Made by a program: the position numbers and the translations under genes
The notes under the pieces: generated by a model
Told to the model about the DNA's origin: nothing
Database searches by the model: none
What the model saw: only the letters and a program-made list of their open reading frames with translations
Part shown: positions 49,753 through 59,040 of the stretch, piece by piece
Layout of the letters: every line of letters starts with the position of its first letter
How positions within the stretch are numbered: position 1 is the first letter of the stretch
Assembly (NCBI GenBank): GCA_965226565.1
Contig: CBDDDI010000006.1
Span: 1-64,000, forward strand
Direction of reading: 5' to 3'
Length of the DNA: 64,000 bases
Origin: SZUA-444 sp965226565
Lineage (GTDB): Bacteria; Bacillota; Clostridia; Oscillospirales; Ruminococcaceae

Positions 49753-51341
49753 TGTTTAAGATTAAGATTGATGAATATACTATCCATGATTATAACAATC
49801 CTTCTTTAGTAGCTTTTGATATATCTTATGAACTTGATATTGAAAAAACAGGAATACTTAAATTTTCAGTAGCATACGATCATCCATATAGAAAAATTAT
49901 GACTCCTAATAAAGTTGTTAGATTATATCAAAACAATGAATTAATTTTAATTGGTGAAATAGTATCTCCAGAGGTTGACTCATTTAACACTACAACATTT
50001 GAAGTTTGGGGAATTTTATATAAATTATCTCAAAGCACTATGCCTTATATAGGACAAGTTGATCTTGATGTTCAGCCTATGTTAGAAAAGTTTATAGATC
50101 AGTATAATAAAGATACATCTGAAAAATGGAAATTAAATATAGGAAATGTTTTAGTTACTTCTTCTAATACTTTATCAGAAGAAATTTGTTATGGAACAGT
50201 TAAAGATAATATAACTGATAAATTAATTAAAAATCTAGGTGGATATTTAGTAGTAAGAGAAGAAGAAAATAAATTTTATTTGGATTATATTGCAGAATAT
50301 ACGGCATTAAATAATCAAGGAATAAGATTTGGATATAATCTTGTAGATTTATTAAGAAACAGAAATGCAGAAGATATTTATACAGCTGTTAGACCTTATG
50401 GAAGTAAAATTGGTGATACAGAAGAAAGACTTACAATAAAGGAAGTAAATGATGATAGTGATATTGTTGTAAATGAAGAAGTTGACTCTCAATATGGACG
50501 TAGAATTTTAGAAGTCTTTTATGATGATATAGTAGATCCTCAAAAGTTAAAAGAAAAAGCTCAAGAGGAGCTAGAAAATATAACAAGTGTTTTTGATACA
50601 TTTACATTAAAAGGTATAGATTTATCATTACTTGATGTTGATTTTTCAAGAATTAAAATTGGAGATCGTATTCCTTTGATTTCTAAACCACATGATATTG
50701 ATACTTTTGTGCAAGTAACTTCAATAAAATGGGATGGTGGAGTTGCAGAAATTAGTTGTGGTAAAAAAATAAAAGTATCAACAGATGTTCAAGCGGAATA
50801 TTATCATACGATTAATAAAATAAATTCTGATTATGTTATAAATGAAGAATTAGAAGAAAAAACACAAGATGTTTATAATACATTATCTCCTTTAATTGAA
50901 GAAAATTCTAGTAATATTCAGCAATCTGCTGAGGATATACGTCTTGAAGTAGAAAGTAAATATTCTACTAATGAAGAATTGTTGGCTGTGCAAAATACAT
51001 TAATTAATCAAACTAGTGAAAGCATTGAATTTACTAAAACTACTATTCAAAATAATATAAATGAGTTGGAAAATTCAGTAATTGAAAACCAAACCAATCT
51101 TAAAGAATATATCAAAATGGATGGAGCTTCTATTCAAATAGGAACTTCAGAAAGCCAATTTAGTTTAAAAATTGATAATGATAGTTTAGATATTATGCAA
51201 AGTGATAATGAAGTTGCTTCTTTAACTAATAATGATTTGAGAATAACAGATGGTACATTTACACAAAGTTTGCAAATCGGAGATTTTATTTGGAAACCAA
51301 GATCAAATGGAAATTTATCATTAGTAAAGGTAGGTGAATAG
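49752..51341 (+). CDS. Phage tail-associated (Tal/prophage endopeptidase-like) protein
   Basis: 529 residues. The N-terminal part (VAFDISYELDIEKTGILKFS, NELILIGEIVSPEVDSFNTT) has the gp27/Tal hub fold typical of the protein encoded after Dit. The C-terminal third is a predicted coiled coil (SSNIQQSAEDIRLEVESKYS, TKTTIQNNINELENSV) ending in a small beta domain (GASIQIGTSESQFSLKIDND). No peptidase or lysozyme domain is seen, so it is the structural hub only. The GTG start overlaps the Dit stop. Confidence 0.75.
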   Translation: MFKIKIDEYTIHDYNNPSLVAFDISYELDIEKTGILKFSVAYDHPYRKIMTPNKVVRLYQNNELILIGEIVSPEVDSFNTTTFEVWGILYKLSQSTMPYIGQVDLDVQPMLEKFIDQYNKDTSEKWKLNIGNVLVTSSNTLSEEICYGTVKDNITDKLIKNLGGYLVVREEENKFYLDYIAEYTALNNQGIRFGYNLVDLLRNRNAEDIYTAVRPYGSKIGDTEERLTIKEVNDDSDIVVNEEVDSQYGRRILEVFYDDIVDPQKLKEKAQEELENITSVFDTFTLKGIDLSLLDVDFSRIKIGDRIPLISKPHDIDTFVQVTSIKWDGGVAEISCGKKIKVSTDVQAEYYHTINKINSDYVINEELEEKTQDVYNTLSPLIEENSSNIQQSAEDIRLEVESKYSTNEELLAVQNTLINQTSESIEFTKTTIQNNINELENSVIENQTNLKEYIKMDGASIQIGTSESQFSLKIDNDSLDIMQSDNEVASLTNNDLRITDGTFTQSLQIGDFIWKPRSNGNLSLVKVGE

Positions 51342-51343
51342 TC

Positions 51344-53500
51344 GTGGCTTTAAATGGAAGTATAACTAAAAAATTTTATAACAATGGGTACAGTTTAATC
51401 TTAGAATGGACAGCCACTCAAAGTATAACAAATAATACAAGTACAATAACATCAAAACTATATTTAAAATCTAATGGTTCTAGTTACAATATTTACTCAT
51501 CTGCGAATAAGACAGTTAAAATAAAGATTGATGGTTCAACATATACTATAACTAATGCAAAAGTAGGTTTAAGTGGTAATCAAAAGAGATTATTATACAC
51601 TAAAAGCAAAACAGTAACTCATAAGTCAAATGGTACTAAAAGTGTTTCAATGGGTGGTAGTGCAGGAATAAAAGTTGATTTAAAAGGAACATGGTATGAT
51701 ACAGTTTATTTACCAGATACCAATTTTGCACTAAAGACAATACCAAGAGCATCTTCGGTTAGTGCAGTTACTCCTACTGTAAATTTAGGCTCAACAATTT
51801 CTGTTAAAATAAATAGAGCTAGTTCTTCTTTTCTTCATACAGTAACATATAAATTAGGAAGTCATTCTTATACTGCTTATGGTGTATCTACATCTAATAG
51901 TTATACTTTGCCATTAAGTTGGTGTGATGCTATTCCTAATAATTATGAAAAAAATGGCACAGTTACTATTTCAACATATCATGGTAATACAAAAATAGGT
52001 GAAAGTTCTTCAGCACCATTTAATGCACTAGTTCCATCAGGTATAAATCCTATTATTTCAAGTGTTACAATTGAAGGCCAAAATTTATTAGATGGTAATT
52101 ATGTTAAAGGTGTTTCAAAAGCAAAAGTAACTATGCATGGAGAAAGTGGTGTTTATGGTTCTACTATAAGCTCAAGAAGTATTTCAGGAGCAGGCTATAA
52201 ATCTAATAGCAAAAGTTTTACTACTGGTGTAATAAATGCGAGTGGAAAAGTTGGATTTACAGCATCAGTAACTGACTCTAGAGGACGACCAGGTTATAAA
52301 ACGGCTAGTATTGAAAATGTAGAAGATTATGCGCATGCGTGGTTACGTTCAGCTATTGTACACAGAGTTGATAATAATGGAAATAGTAATGAAAATGGTA
52401 ATAGAATAAAGGTTAGGCCTGATGTTGGTTTTTCATCTATAAATGGAGTAAATGAGGCAAGAAACATATATTTTAAATATAGAACTAAATCAACTAATTG
52501 GAGCGAAAATATCAGTATAAATAATAAGGAAACTAAATTTTTTAATGCTGATGTAAATTATAGTTATGAAGTTAAATTATATTGGGGCGATAGATTGTTT
52601 GATGGTTTTAATAGAACATTCTTAATTTCGTCTTCTAAATCTATTATTGATATTAAAGAAAATGGCAAAGGTTTAGCATTCTTTAAAGCTAGTGAAGAGG
52701 ATAATGCTGTTGAATTTGGACAAAAGGTAAAAGCAGATTTAATTGAAGTAGAAAATATAAAAATTGGTTCTTTTGAATTAGAGGCATCTGGGACAAATAA
52801 TCATGCTGGATTTCATAATTCTATTTATAGAGGTAAGTGTTTAGGAGAGAACGTAACAGATTCTCAATATAACGAGATTCGCAATGGTACATTTAAAGAT
52901 TTATATATAGGTGATTATTGGTGGAGAAATGGTAGAGTTTATCGCATAGCTTGCTTTAATTATTATATGGGTTGTGGACATCCTACAAGAGTAACAAGGC
53001 CTCATGTAACTATTGTACCTGATAAACATATAGATATTGCACCTATGAATACTGCTAGAACTACAGCTGGTGGATATTTAGGTTCAGAAATGGGAAGTAA
53101 AAACTTGCAACCTACAAGACAAATAATATATGAAGCATTTCCAGATCATGTATTAGGACATAGAATTATAGTATCTAATGCTGTTACTAATGGTAGAGTA
53201 ACTGGTACGGCATGGATAAACAGTGCAATACAATTAATGACGGAAAGAATGGTTTTAGGTAATTCAGCATTTTCCCCAGGTTCAGACGGTGTGAATATTA
53301 CTAATCACTATGCTCTTGGCAAAACTCAATTTCCTTTATTTGCATTTAATCCTAGTGCTATAACTTGTAAAAAGACATATTGGCTACGAGATGTAGCATG
53401 TTCAAAGACTTTTTCGGTTATTAATCCATATGGAGGCACACATCATTACTATGCTAATGAAGTAGGTTGTGGTATACGACCTGTATTTTCGATAATTTAA
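51344..53500 (+). CDS. Phage tail fibre/baseplate protein (DUF859-like) with a lectin-like C-terminal domain
   Basis: 718 residues. The N-terminal region (LNGSITKKFYNNGYSLILEW, VSMGGSAGIKVDLKGTWYDT, VTDSRGRPGYKTASIENVED) resembles the DUF859 family of streptococcal and clostridial phage structural proteins. From about residue 480 it has a separate domain (FKDLYIGDYWWRNGRVYRIA, YWLRDVACSKTFSVI, GCGIRPVFSII). Its C-terminus looks like the C-type-lectin/formylglycine-generating-enzyme fold seen in clostridial tail proteins and in some diversity-generating retroelement targets. It is the best candidate for the receptor-binding protein. Start is GTG or the following codons just after the previous stop. 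Confidence 0.7.
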   Translation: MALNGSITKKFYNNGYSLILEWTATQSITNNTSTITSKLYLKSNGSSYNIYSSANKTVKIKIDGSTYTITNAKVGLSGNQKRLLYTKSKTVTHKSNGTKSVSMGGSAGIKVDLKGTWYDTVYLPDTNFALKTIPRASSVSAVTPTVNLGSTISVKINRASSSFLHTVTYKLGSHSYTAYGVSTSNSYTLPLSWCDAIPNNYEKNGTVTISTYHGNTKIGESSSAPFNALVPSGINPIISSVTIEGQNLLDGNYVKGVSKAKVTMHGESGVYGSTISSRSISGAGYKSNSKSFTTGVINASGKVGFTASVTDSRGRPGYKTASIENVEDYAHAWLRSAIVHRVDNNGNSNENGNRIKVRPDVGFSSINGVNEARNIYFKYRTKSTNWSENISINNKETKFFNADVNYSYEVKLYWGDRLFDGFNRTFLISSSKSIIDIKENGKGLAFFKASEEDNAVEFGQKVKADLIEVENIKIGSFELEASGTNNHAGFHNSIYRGKCLGENVTDSQYNEIRNGTFKDLYIGDYWWRNGRVYRIACFNYYMGCGHPTRVTRPHVTIVPDKHIDIAPMNTARTTAGGYLGSEMGSKNLQPTRQIIYEAFPDHVLGHRIIVSNAVTNGRVTGTAWINSAIQLMTERMVLGNSAFSPGSDGVNITNHYALGKTQFPLFAFNPSAITCKKTYWLRDVACSKTFSVINPYGGTHHYYANEVGCGIRPVFSII

Positions 53501-53513
53501 AAAGGAGAAATTT

Positions 53514-53831
53514 ATGTATACAATAACTTTAAATAACGGAACAAAATTAGAAAATCTCGAATTAAACGGTAATAATTTTATCTCTGAGACTTTAATTGAC
53601 AGCGATGTTTTTAAGGATAATTTAAAAACAGTTACTATTTCTAATGAAGAGAATACAGATACATACAATGATATGGTTTTAATCCAAAATCAAATTTATG
53701 AAAATCAATCTTGGTTTATCTTAGCTGAAAAAACACCAGAACAAAAAGAAAAAGAAGCACTTTCAATTAATTTTACAAATATAGAATTAGCTATGACTGA
53801 AATGTACGAACAGTTATTAGGAGGTATGTAA
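53514..53831 (+). CDS. Small phage late protein between tail fibre and holin
   Basis: 105 residues, acidic. TITLNNGTKLENLELNGNNF starts a small beta domain, and the C-terminus (EKEALSINFTNIELAMTEMY, EQLLGGM) is helical. This head-and-tail pattern is common for the protein before XkdX-like genes in clostridial phages. Function unknown. RBS AAAGGAGAA. Confidence 0.6.
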   Translation: MYTITLNNGTKLENLELNGNNFISETLIDSDVFKDNLKTVTISNEENTDTYNDMVLIQNQIYENQSWFILAEKTPEQKEKEALSINFTNIELAMTEMYEQLLGGM

Positions 53832-53832
53832 A

Positions 53833-53955
53833 ATGGCAAGAATTTATGCAAATTTAATTATTAAAGGTTTAAGAAGTTTTGATCAAGTACCTAATAATTT
53901 AAAAGCGGAAGTAAGAGAGATTTTGATTAAACTTGGAAAAGAGAATTTAATATAA
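53833..53955 (+). CDS. XkdX/CD1375-like small phage protein
   Basis: 40 residues, MARIYANLIIKGLRSFDQVP followed by NNLKAEVREILIKLGKENLI. This matches the small family of clostridial phages and R-type bacteriocins that starts MA+IY..LI.KG...LDQVP and precedes the holin. The start overlaps the previous stop region (TAAAATG) and no other frame fits. Role unknown. Confidence 0.7.
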   Translation: MARIYANLIIKGLRSFDQVPNNLKAEVREILIKLGKENLI

Positions 53956-53993
53956 AATATAATAATAATTTAGTAAGAAATGAGGAATAGATA

Positions 53994-54206
53994 ATGAATA
54001 AATTTATAAAGGATATGATGGAAAGAGCTATAAAAACAGCTTCAGAAACAATTTTGGCAACACTTGGAACTACAACAGTATTTGGACAAACTGATTGGAA
54101 AATAACAGGTTTAATTGCAATTGGTTCAACTTTATTATCTATAGTAGCATCATTGCTTTCTAAAAACATAGGAAATAAAAATACAGCAGGATTAGTAAAA
54201 AAATAG
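53994..54206 (+). CDS. Phage holin (r1t-like)
   Basis: 70 residues. MNKFIKDMMERAIKTASETI is an amphipathic N-terminus; two hydrophobic segments (LATLGTTTVF, LIAIGSTLLSIVASLL) and a charged tail follow. TDWKITGLIAIGST is close to the r1t-like holin family. It would release or export a lysin, but no endolysin gene follows: the cassette ends in a terminator 14 bp later. Confidence 0.75.
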   Translation: MNKFIKDMMERAIKTASETILATLGTTTVFGQTDWKITGLIAIGSTLLSIVASLLSKNIGNKNTAGLVKK

Positions 54207-54219
54207 AACATATCAAATT

Positions 54220-54258
54220 AAAAATACCTATCATATAATATATGATAGGTATTTTTTT
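54220..54258. terminator. terminator at the end of the tail cassette
   Basis: AAAAATACCTATCAT and ATGATAGGTATTTTT form a long stem with a short AT loop and T-run. It also serves the convergent membrane-protein gene. Confidence 0.85.
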
Positions 54259-54268
54259 TATATAAAAT

Positions 54269-54784
54269 TTAAGAATATAGCCAAATAGTAGGAATTAAAA
54301 ATGTGTATGGAGCGGTGAATATAGCTAATGATAATGATATTTTTTTCTTTTGAATTATTTCTAATTCTAATTTTTTAAGGCATATTTTATAATTAAAAAA
54401 ATATATAAATAAAAAGGAAATAAATATACCTAATGTAACATAAATAAATCCGAAGAAATTAGAAAAAGGATTCATATTTGTGCTGGTTACAATATTTTCA
54501 TCAATCCAATTTGAAAATGGAAATGACATAGTAGCAATATATGATGGTATAAGAATAAATATAGAACCTATAATATCAGCAATAAATCCAAATATCCAAG
54601 TTTTAAATATGCAGTTTTTGATTTTAGGTTTAATATTATTTATTTTAAGAATTTTCATAGTTATTATAATAACTAATAAATCTATTATAAAGTTAACAGG
54701 TAATGCTATTAACCAAAAAACAGGTATAAAATATAGTAACCAAATTGGAAAAAACATATTGTAAAATTTAATTTCTTTTTTCAT
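54269..54784 (-). CDS. Unknown membrane protein with four transmembrane helices
   Basis: 171 residues. Hydrophobic segments are at MFFPIWLLYFIPVFWLIAL, VNFIIDLLVIIITMKIL, WIFGFIADIIGSIFILIPSY and FGFIYVTLGIFISFLFIYFF. The middle also contains a soluble stretch (FSNWIDENIVTSTNMNPFSN). The start is ATG at 54784 with AAGGAGTAATT upstream. I do not recognise a family. It stands alone between the tail cassette and an acetyltransferase. Confidence 0.6.
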   Translation of the reverse strand: MKKEIKFYNMFFPIWLLYFIPVFWLIALPVNFIIDLLVIIITMKILKINNIKPKIKNCIFKTWIFGFIADIIGSIFILIPSYIATMSFPFSNWIDENIVTSTNMNPFSNFFGFIYVTLGIFISFLFIYFFNYKICLKKLELEIIQKKKISLSLAIFTAPYTFLIPTIWLYS

Positions 54785-54962
54785 AGTAAATTACTCCTTG
54801 TTGTTAAAAGTATATAAAAGATATTTTCATATAGTATTTTAGCATAATTTTTATTTAATGTAAATATTTAGAAAATTTTTATAATCAAATATAAAATAGC
54901 ATGTTCATTTTTTTCTGTTTTTATGGTACAATTTAAAATAAAATAAATAAAAGAGGATAAAA

Positions 54963-55442
54963 ATGATAAGACAAACAGTAATAGAAGATATTGAAAAGGT
55001 AATGAGTATTTATAATCATGCAAAACAATTTATGATTGATACAGGAAATCCTAAACAATGGTCAGGAAACTATTTAACATTAGAGTTAATTAAAGAAGAT
55101 ATAAAAAGAAATATATCATATGTTTATGAAGTTGATGGAGAAATTCATGGTGTATTTGTTTTTATAATAGGAGAAGATCCAACTTATAAAGTAATTGATG
55201 GAAAATGGAAAAGTGATATGTTATATGGAACGATACATAGGATTGCTGGAGATGGTAAAGTAAAAGGTGTTTTTAAAGAATGTATTAATTTTTGTAAAGA
55301 ACAAATTGCTCATTTGCGTATAGATACTCATAAAGATAATAAAATTATGAGGCATTTGATTTTAAAAAATAAATTTGAATATAGTGGAATTATTTATCTA
55401 GCAAATGGATCAGAAAGATTAGCTTATGATTGGTTGTTATAG
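54963..55442 (+). CDS. GNAT-family N-acetyltransferase
   Basis: 159 residues. Signatures: IRQTVIEDIEKVMSIYNHAK, the acceptor-side VYEVDGEIHGVFVFIIGEDP, the acetyl-CoA region (TIHRIAGDGKVKGVFKECIN) and LRIDTHKDNKIMRHLILKN. It acetylates an unknown amine. RBS AGAGGATAA. It is separated from the CRISPR locus by 100 bp of AT-rich DNA. Confidence 0.85.
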   Translation: MIRQTVIEDIEKVMSIYNHAKQFMIDTGNPKQWSGNYLTLELIKEDIKRNISYVYEVDGEIHGVFVFIIGEDPTYKVIDGKWKSDMLYGTIHRIAGDGKVKGVFKECINFCKEQIAHLRIDTHKDNKIMRHLILKNKFEYSGIIYLANGSERLAYDWLL

Positions 55443-55540
55443 ATTAAATGATTTTTATGTAAAATTATTATAATTTAATGTTTTTATATTGTGTATAATC
55501 ACAAATATTCTTATAATTTCAAATTATTAGTTAATAATAC

Positions 55541-55568
55541 TTGATTTTTTATAAAAAATATGTATAAT
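55541..55568 (+). promoter_or_regulatory. promoter of the tracrRNA
   Basis: TTGATT (55541-55546), 16 bp, TATAAT (55563-55568). The start predicted near 55575 falls exactly at the beginning of the anti-repeat. Confidence 0.75.
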
Positions 55569-55574
55569 TAAGTC

Positions 55575-55676
55575 ATATTATATTATACCAATAAATAATA
55601 AGGTTACTACAATAAGGTAGAAAACCGAAGAGTAACTAACCCAATCTGCTTATGTAGGTTGGGTTATCTCTTTTAT
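55575..55676 (+). ncRNA. tracrRNA of the type II-C CRISPR system
   Basis: The anti-repeat (55577-55613) is the CRISPR repeat itself with about six changes (ATTATATTATACCAATAAAT, then AATAAGGTTACTACAAT). It is therefore complementary to the repeat in crRNA, which must be transcribed from the minus strand. It is followed by a short GGT/ACC stem (55616-55626), a linker, and a strong hairpin AACCCAA(55638-55644)/TTGGGTT(55659-55665) with a T-rich tail. This order (anti-repeat, nexus stem, terminator hairpin) is the tracrRNA layout known from Campylobacter and Neisseria type II-C systems. The minus strand of the anti-repeat also contains an extended -10 (TGGTATAAT). Confidence 0.85.
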
Positions 55677-55700
55677 ATTATTAAAAATGGAGGAGTTAAT

Positions 55701-58700
55701 ATGAAATATCGTATAGGTCTTGATGTTGGTATAGGTTCTGTTGGCTGGAGTGTAATTGAAAATGATGATAATGATAATCCAATTAGAATTAGTGATTTAG
55801 GTGTAAGATGTTTTGATGTTGCAGAAGTACCTAAAACAGGTGCATCATTAGCATCTGCAAGAAGAGAGGCTCGTAGTGCTAGAAGACGTTTAAGAAGACG
55901 TAGACATAGACTTGATAGTATTAAAGAATTATTTGAAGAATATGATATAGTTTCTAAAGATAGATTAGAAAAGTTATTTGACGAGTCTTGTAAATATAAT
56001 GTTTATGAGATTAGAAATAGAGCATTAACGAGTGTAATAACTAATGATGAATTAGCTGTTGTTTTATATCATATAGCAAAACATAGAGGTTTTAAGTCTA
56101 CTAGAAAGTGCGAAACATCTGATAAAGAGGCTGGAAAATTGTTGTCTGCAACAGCTGAGAATAAAAAAATATTAGATGAAAAAGGTTATAAAACAATAGG
56201 TCAAATGCTTTATTGTGATGATAAATTTAGAACTATTTTGTCTGATGGACAAGTTGTTTGTAATATAAGAAATAAAGGTGAAAGCTATAAAAATAGTATA
56301 CTTAGAGATATGCTTATAGATGAAGTTAAAATTATTTTCGATTGTCAAAATGAACTTGGAAATAGCATTAATTCTGAATTTATAAAGAATTATTTAGAAG
56401 TAATGCAATGGCAAAGACCTTATGATATTGGTCCAGGTAAAATGCCAAATGGCGAGAACAGTCCGTATGGTGGCAATTTAATTGAAAAAATGCAAGGTAA
56501 ATGTACTTTTGAAAAAGACGAAAAAAGAGCTTTTAAGGCTACATATACTTTTCAAATATTTACATTATTACAAGCTATAAATAATATAAAAATATTTTGT
56601 AGTGAGAATCGTGTTAAAAGAACGGTTACTAATGATGAACGTGAAGAAATAATAAATAAAGCTCATATAACAGCAGAAATAAATTATACACATATAAGAA
56701 AGTTATTAAAATTAAATGATAATAACTATTTTGCTAATCTTAATTATGGTAATAAAGATAGAGAAGTAGTTGAGAAAAAATCAAAATTTAATTATTTAAA
56801 ATCTTATCATGATATAAGAAAAAAATGTGATAAAGTAGATAAAAAATATTTTAAAACCTTGTCAGAAGATACTCTTGATGAAATTGGCACTATTTTGTCA
56901 TTGTATAAAAATGATGCAAATAGAATTGAAAAATTGTCTTTTATAGGAATACCTGAAGAGATTATTTCAGAACTTTTATATTTGAATTTTACTAAAACAG
57001 GTAATTTATCGCTAAAAGCTATGAAAAAAATAAACCCATATCTTAAACAAGGAAAATTATATTACGAAGCATGTGAATCAGCTGAATATGATTTTAAAGC
57101 AGATAACAAAGATAATAAATCACATTTGTTAAATCCATCTGATATTTTGTGTGATGTTCCTAATCCTGTTGTAAGAAGAGCTGTGTCACAGACTATTAAA
57201 GTAATAAATTCTATTATTAAGAAATATGGAAGTCCACAGCTTGTATGTGTGGAGTTAGCAAGAGAAATGGCAAAAAATCATGATGAAAGAGTAAAGCTAA
57301 CAAAAATTTATAAAGAAAATGCTGATAAAAATCAAAAGATTAAAGAGGAAATAAAAGAACTTGGTTTTAATCCTACTGGATTTGATATTGTTAAATATAA
57401 GTTATGGAAAGAACAAAATGAAACTTGTGCTTATTCATTAAAACACATAAGTCTTAATCAATTGTTTGATAAAAATATGGTTGATATAGATCATATTATA
57501 CCGTATAGTAAATCTTTTGATGATAGTTATAATAATAAAGTTCTTGTATTTGCTGATGAAAATAGGCAAAAAGGTAACAGGACACCTATTGAATATCTTT
57601 CTAATAATGATGAAAAACTTCATAATTTCATTGTCTTTGCAAATAAAGTTAAGAACTATAAAAAACGTGAAAAATTGCTTAAAGAATCTTTTTCAGAAGA
57701 TGAAGAAGATTTTAAAGAAAGAAATTTGCAAGATACAAAATATATTTCTTCATTGTTATATAATTATATAAAGAATAATCTTGAATTTGCACCATCAAGA
57801 CAGTTTAGAAAAAAACCTGTTAGATGTAATAATGGTACTGTTACTGCTTATCTTAGAAAAAGATGGGGAATTAATAAAAGTAGAATAGAAAGTGATATTC
57901 ATCATTGTAAAGATGCTTGTGTTGTTGCATGTGTAACTCAAAAGATGATTAATGATATATCATTTTATGTTAAAGGAAGAGAACTTAGATATTCTTTTAA
58001 AAATAAAATAGTTGATAAAGAAACAGGTCAAGTTATTGAGACTAAAGAACAATATGATGAGTTATATGGTGTGAATTTTCCTGAGCCTTGGAAAGGATTT
58101 AGAAAAGAACTTGAAGTAAGAACAAGTAATAATCCTATGTCGTTTGAGCCTATGTTTAATGAGCTTGGGTATCCATTAGGAAAAGAAATTAAACCAGTTT
58201 TTATATCAAGAATGCCAAAACATAGTGTAACTGGATCAGGACATGATGCAACTATAAGAGGAATAAAAAAAGGTGAAGAAGGTATAGTTGTTACTAAAAC
58301 ACCTTTAACAAAACTTAAATGGGATAAAGATAAAAAAGAAATAAAAGGTTATTATAACAAAGAGGATGATAAATTATTATATGATGCTTTATGTAAAAAA
58401 CTAGCTGAAAATAATTTTGATGCAAAAAAAGCTTTTGGCTTAGAAGAACCTTTTAGAAAACCAAAATCAGATGGTACAGATGGTCCTATTGTAAAAAAAG
58501 TCAAAACAGAAGAAAAACAAACACTTGGTGTAAAATTGCATGATAATAAAGGTGTTGCTGCTAATGGAGATATGATTCGTATTGATGTTTTTAAAGAAAA
58601 TGAAAAATACTATTTTGTGCCTATTTATACAGCGGATATTAAAAAAGAAAAATTACCATGCAAAGCTGCTACTTCTAACAAGCCATATTCTGAGTGGAAA

Positions 58701-59030
58701 GAAATGAGCGAAGATAATTTTATTTTTAGTTTATTTTCAAGAGATTTAATAAAGATATCAAATAGTAAGCCAATAATGTGTAAAACTTCAACAGGTGAAG
58801 AAGTAGATATTAATAATTCTTTAGTTTATTATATTGGAGCTGATATAAGTGCTTTAACTTGGAGAGTTATTAGTCATGATAATAGTATATGTGAAAGCGA
58901 TACTGTTAAAGGTAAGAGAATTTCAATTACTAAATTTAAGTCTATAATAAAATATCAAGTTGATGTTTTAGGAAATGTTAGTGAAGTTAAAAAGGAGAAA
59001 CGTCAAAAATTTTCTGATATGAAAAAGTAA
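55701..59030 (+). CDS. cas9: CRISPR-associated endonuclease Cas9, type II-C
   Basis: 1,109 residues from ATG 55701 (RBS GGAGG at 55689-55693); the in-frame ATG at 55659 lies inside the tracrRNA terminator and is rejected. Catalytic parts are complete: RuvC-I GLDVGIGSVGW (Asp8), arginine-rich bridge helix (RREARSARRRLRRRRHRLDS), RuvC-II CVELAREMAKN (Glu518), HNH VDIDHIIPYSKSFDDSYNNK (His598) and RuvC-III SDIHHCKDACVVAC (His735, Asp738). Length and the absence of csn2 or cas4 place it in subtype II-C. It should cut DNA guided by crRNA paired with the tracrRNA. The PAM cannot be read. It precedes the cas1-cas2 chimera by 10 bp. Confidence 0.96.
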   Translation: MKYRIGLDVGIGSVGWSVIENDDNDNPIRISDLGVRCFDVAEVPKTGASLASARREARSARRRLRRRRHRLDSIKELFEEYDIVSKDRLEKLFDESCKYNVYEIRNRALTSVITNDELAVVLYHIAKHRGFKSTRKCETSDKEAGKLLSATAENKKILDEKGYKTIGQMLYCDDKFRTILSDGQVVCNIRNKGESYKNSILRDMLIDEVKIIFDCQNELGNSINSEFIKNYLEVMQWQRPYDIGPGKMPNGENSPYGGNLIEKMQGKCTFEKDEKRAFKATYTFQIFTLLQAINNIKIFCSENRVKRTVTNDEREEIINKAHITAEINYTHIRKLLKLNDNNYFANLNYGNKDREVVEKKSKFNYLKSYHDIRKKCDKVDKKYFKTLSEDTLDEIGTILSLYKNDANRIEKLSFIGIPEEIISELLYLNFTKTGNLSLKAMKKINPYLKQGKLYYEACESAEYDFKADNKDNKSHLLNPSDILCDVPNPVVRRAVSQTIKVINSIIKKYGSPQLVCVELAREMAKNHDERVKLTKIYKENADKNQKIKEEIKELGFNPTGFDIVKYKLWKEQNETCAYSLKHISLNQLFDKNMVDIDHIIPYSKSFDDSYNNKVLVFADENRQKGNRTPIEYLSNNDEKLHNFIVFANKVKNYKKREKLLKESFSEDEEDFKERNLQDTKYISSLLYNYIKNNLEFAPSRQFRKKPVRCNNGTVTAYLRKRWGINKSRIESDIHHCKDACVVACVTQKMINDISFYVKGRELRYSFKNKIVDKETGQVIETKEQYDELYGVNFPEPWKGFRKELEVRTSNNPMSFEPMFNELGYPLGKEIKPVFISRMPKHSVTGSGHDATIRGIKKGEEGIVVTKTPLTKLKWDKDKKEIKGYYNKEDDKLLYDALCKKLAENNFDAKKAFGLEEPFRKPKSDGTDGPIVKKVKTEEKQTLGVKLHDNKGVAANGDMIRIDVFKENEKYYFVPIYTADIKKEKLPCKAATSNKPYSEWKEMSEDNFIFSLFSRDLIKISNSKPIMCKTSTGEEVDINNSLVYYIGADISALTWRVISHDNSICESDTVKGKRISITKFKSIIKYQVDVLGNVSEVKKEKRQKFSDMKK

Positions 59031-59040
59031 AGGAGGATTT

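Larger units (their letters stand above)
45336..54206 (+). mobile_element. phage tail cassette without head genes (F-type tailocin-like or prophage remnant)
   Basis: Eleven collinear plus-strand genes follow siphovirus tail order: tail terminator-like, major tail protein, two assembly chaperone-like proteins, tape measure, distal tail protein, tail-associated protein, fibre/baseplate protein, two small late proteins and a holin. No terminase, portal, capsid, sheath, integrase or endolysin lies in or beside the block, and no reading frame is broken. This gene content is what is known for F-type bacteriocins such as Listeria monocins, except that a lysin is missing. A decayed prophage that kept its tail genes is the alternative. 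Confidence 0.7.

Noticed and set aside
51344..53500. A diversity-generating retroelement acting on the tail fibre.
   Set aside because: No reverse transcriptase, accessory gene or template repeat is visible in the window.
55659..55700. An upstream ATG extending Cas9 by 14 residues.
   Set aside because: It lies in the tracrRNA terminator hairpin; the ATG at 55701 has a good RBS and the canonical MKYRIGLDVG start.
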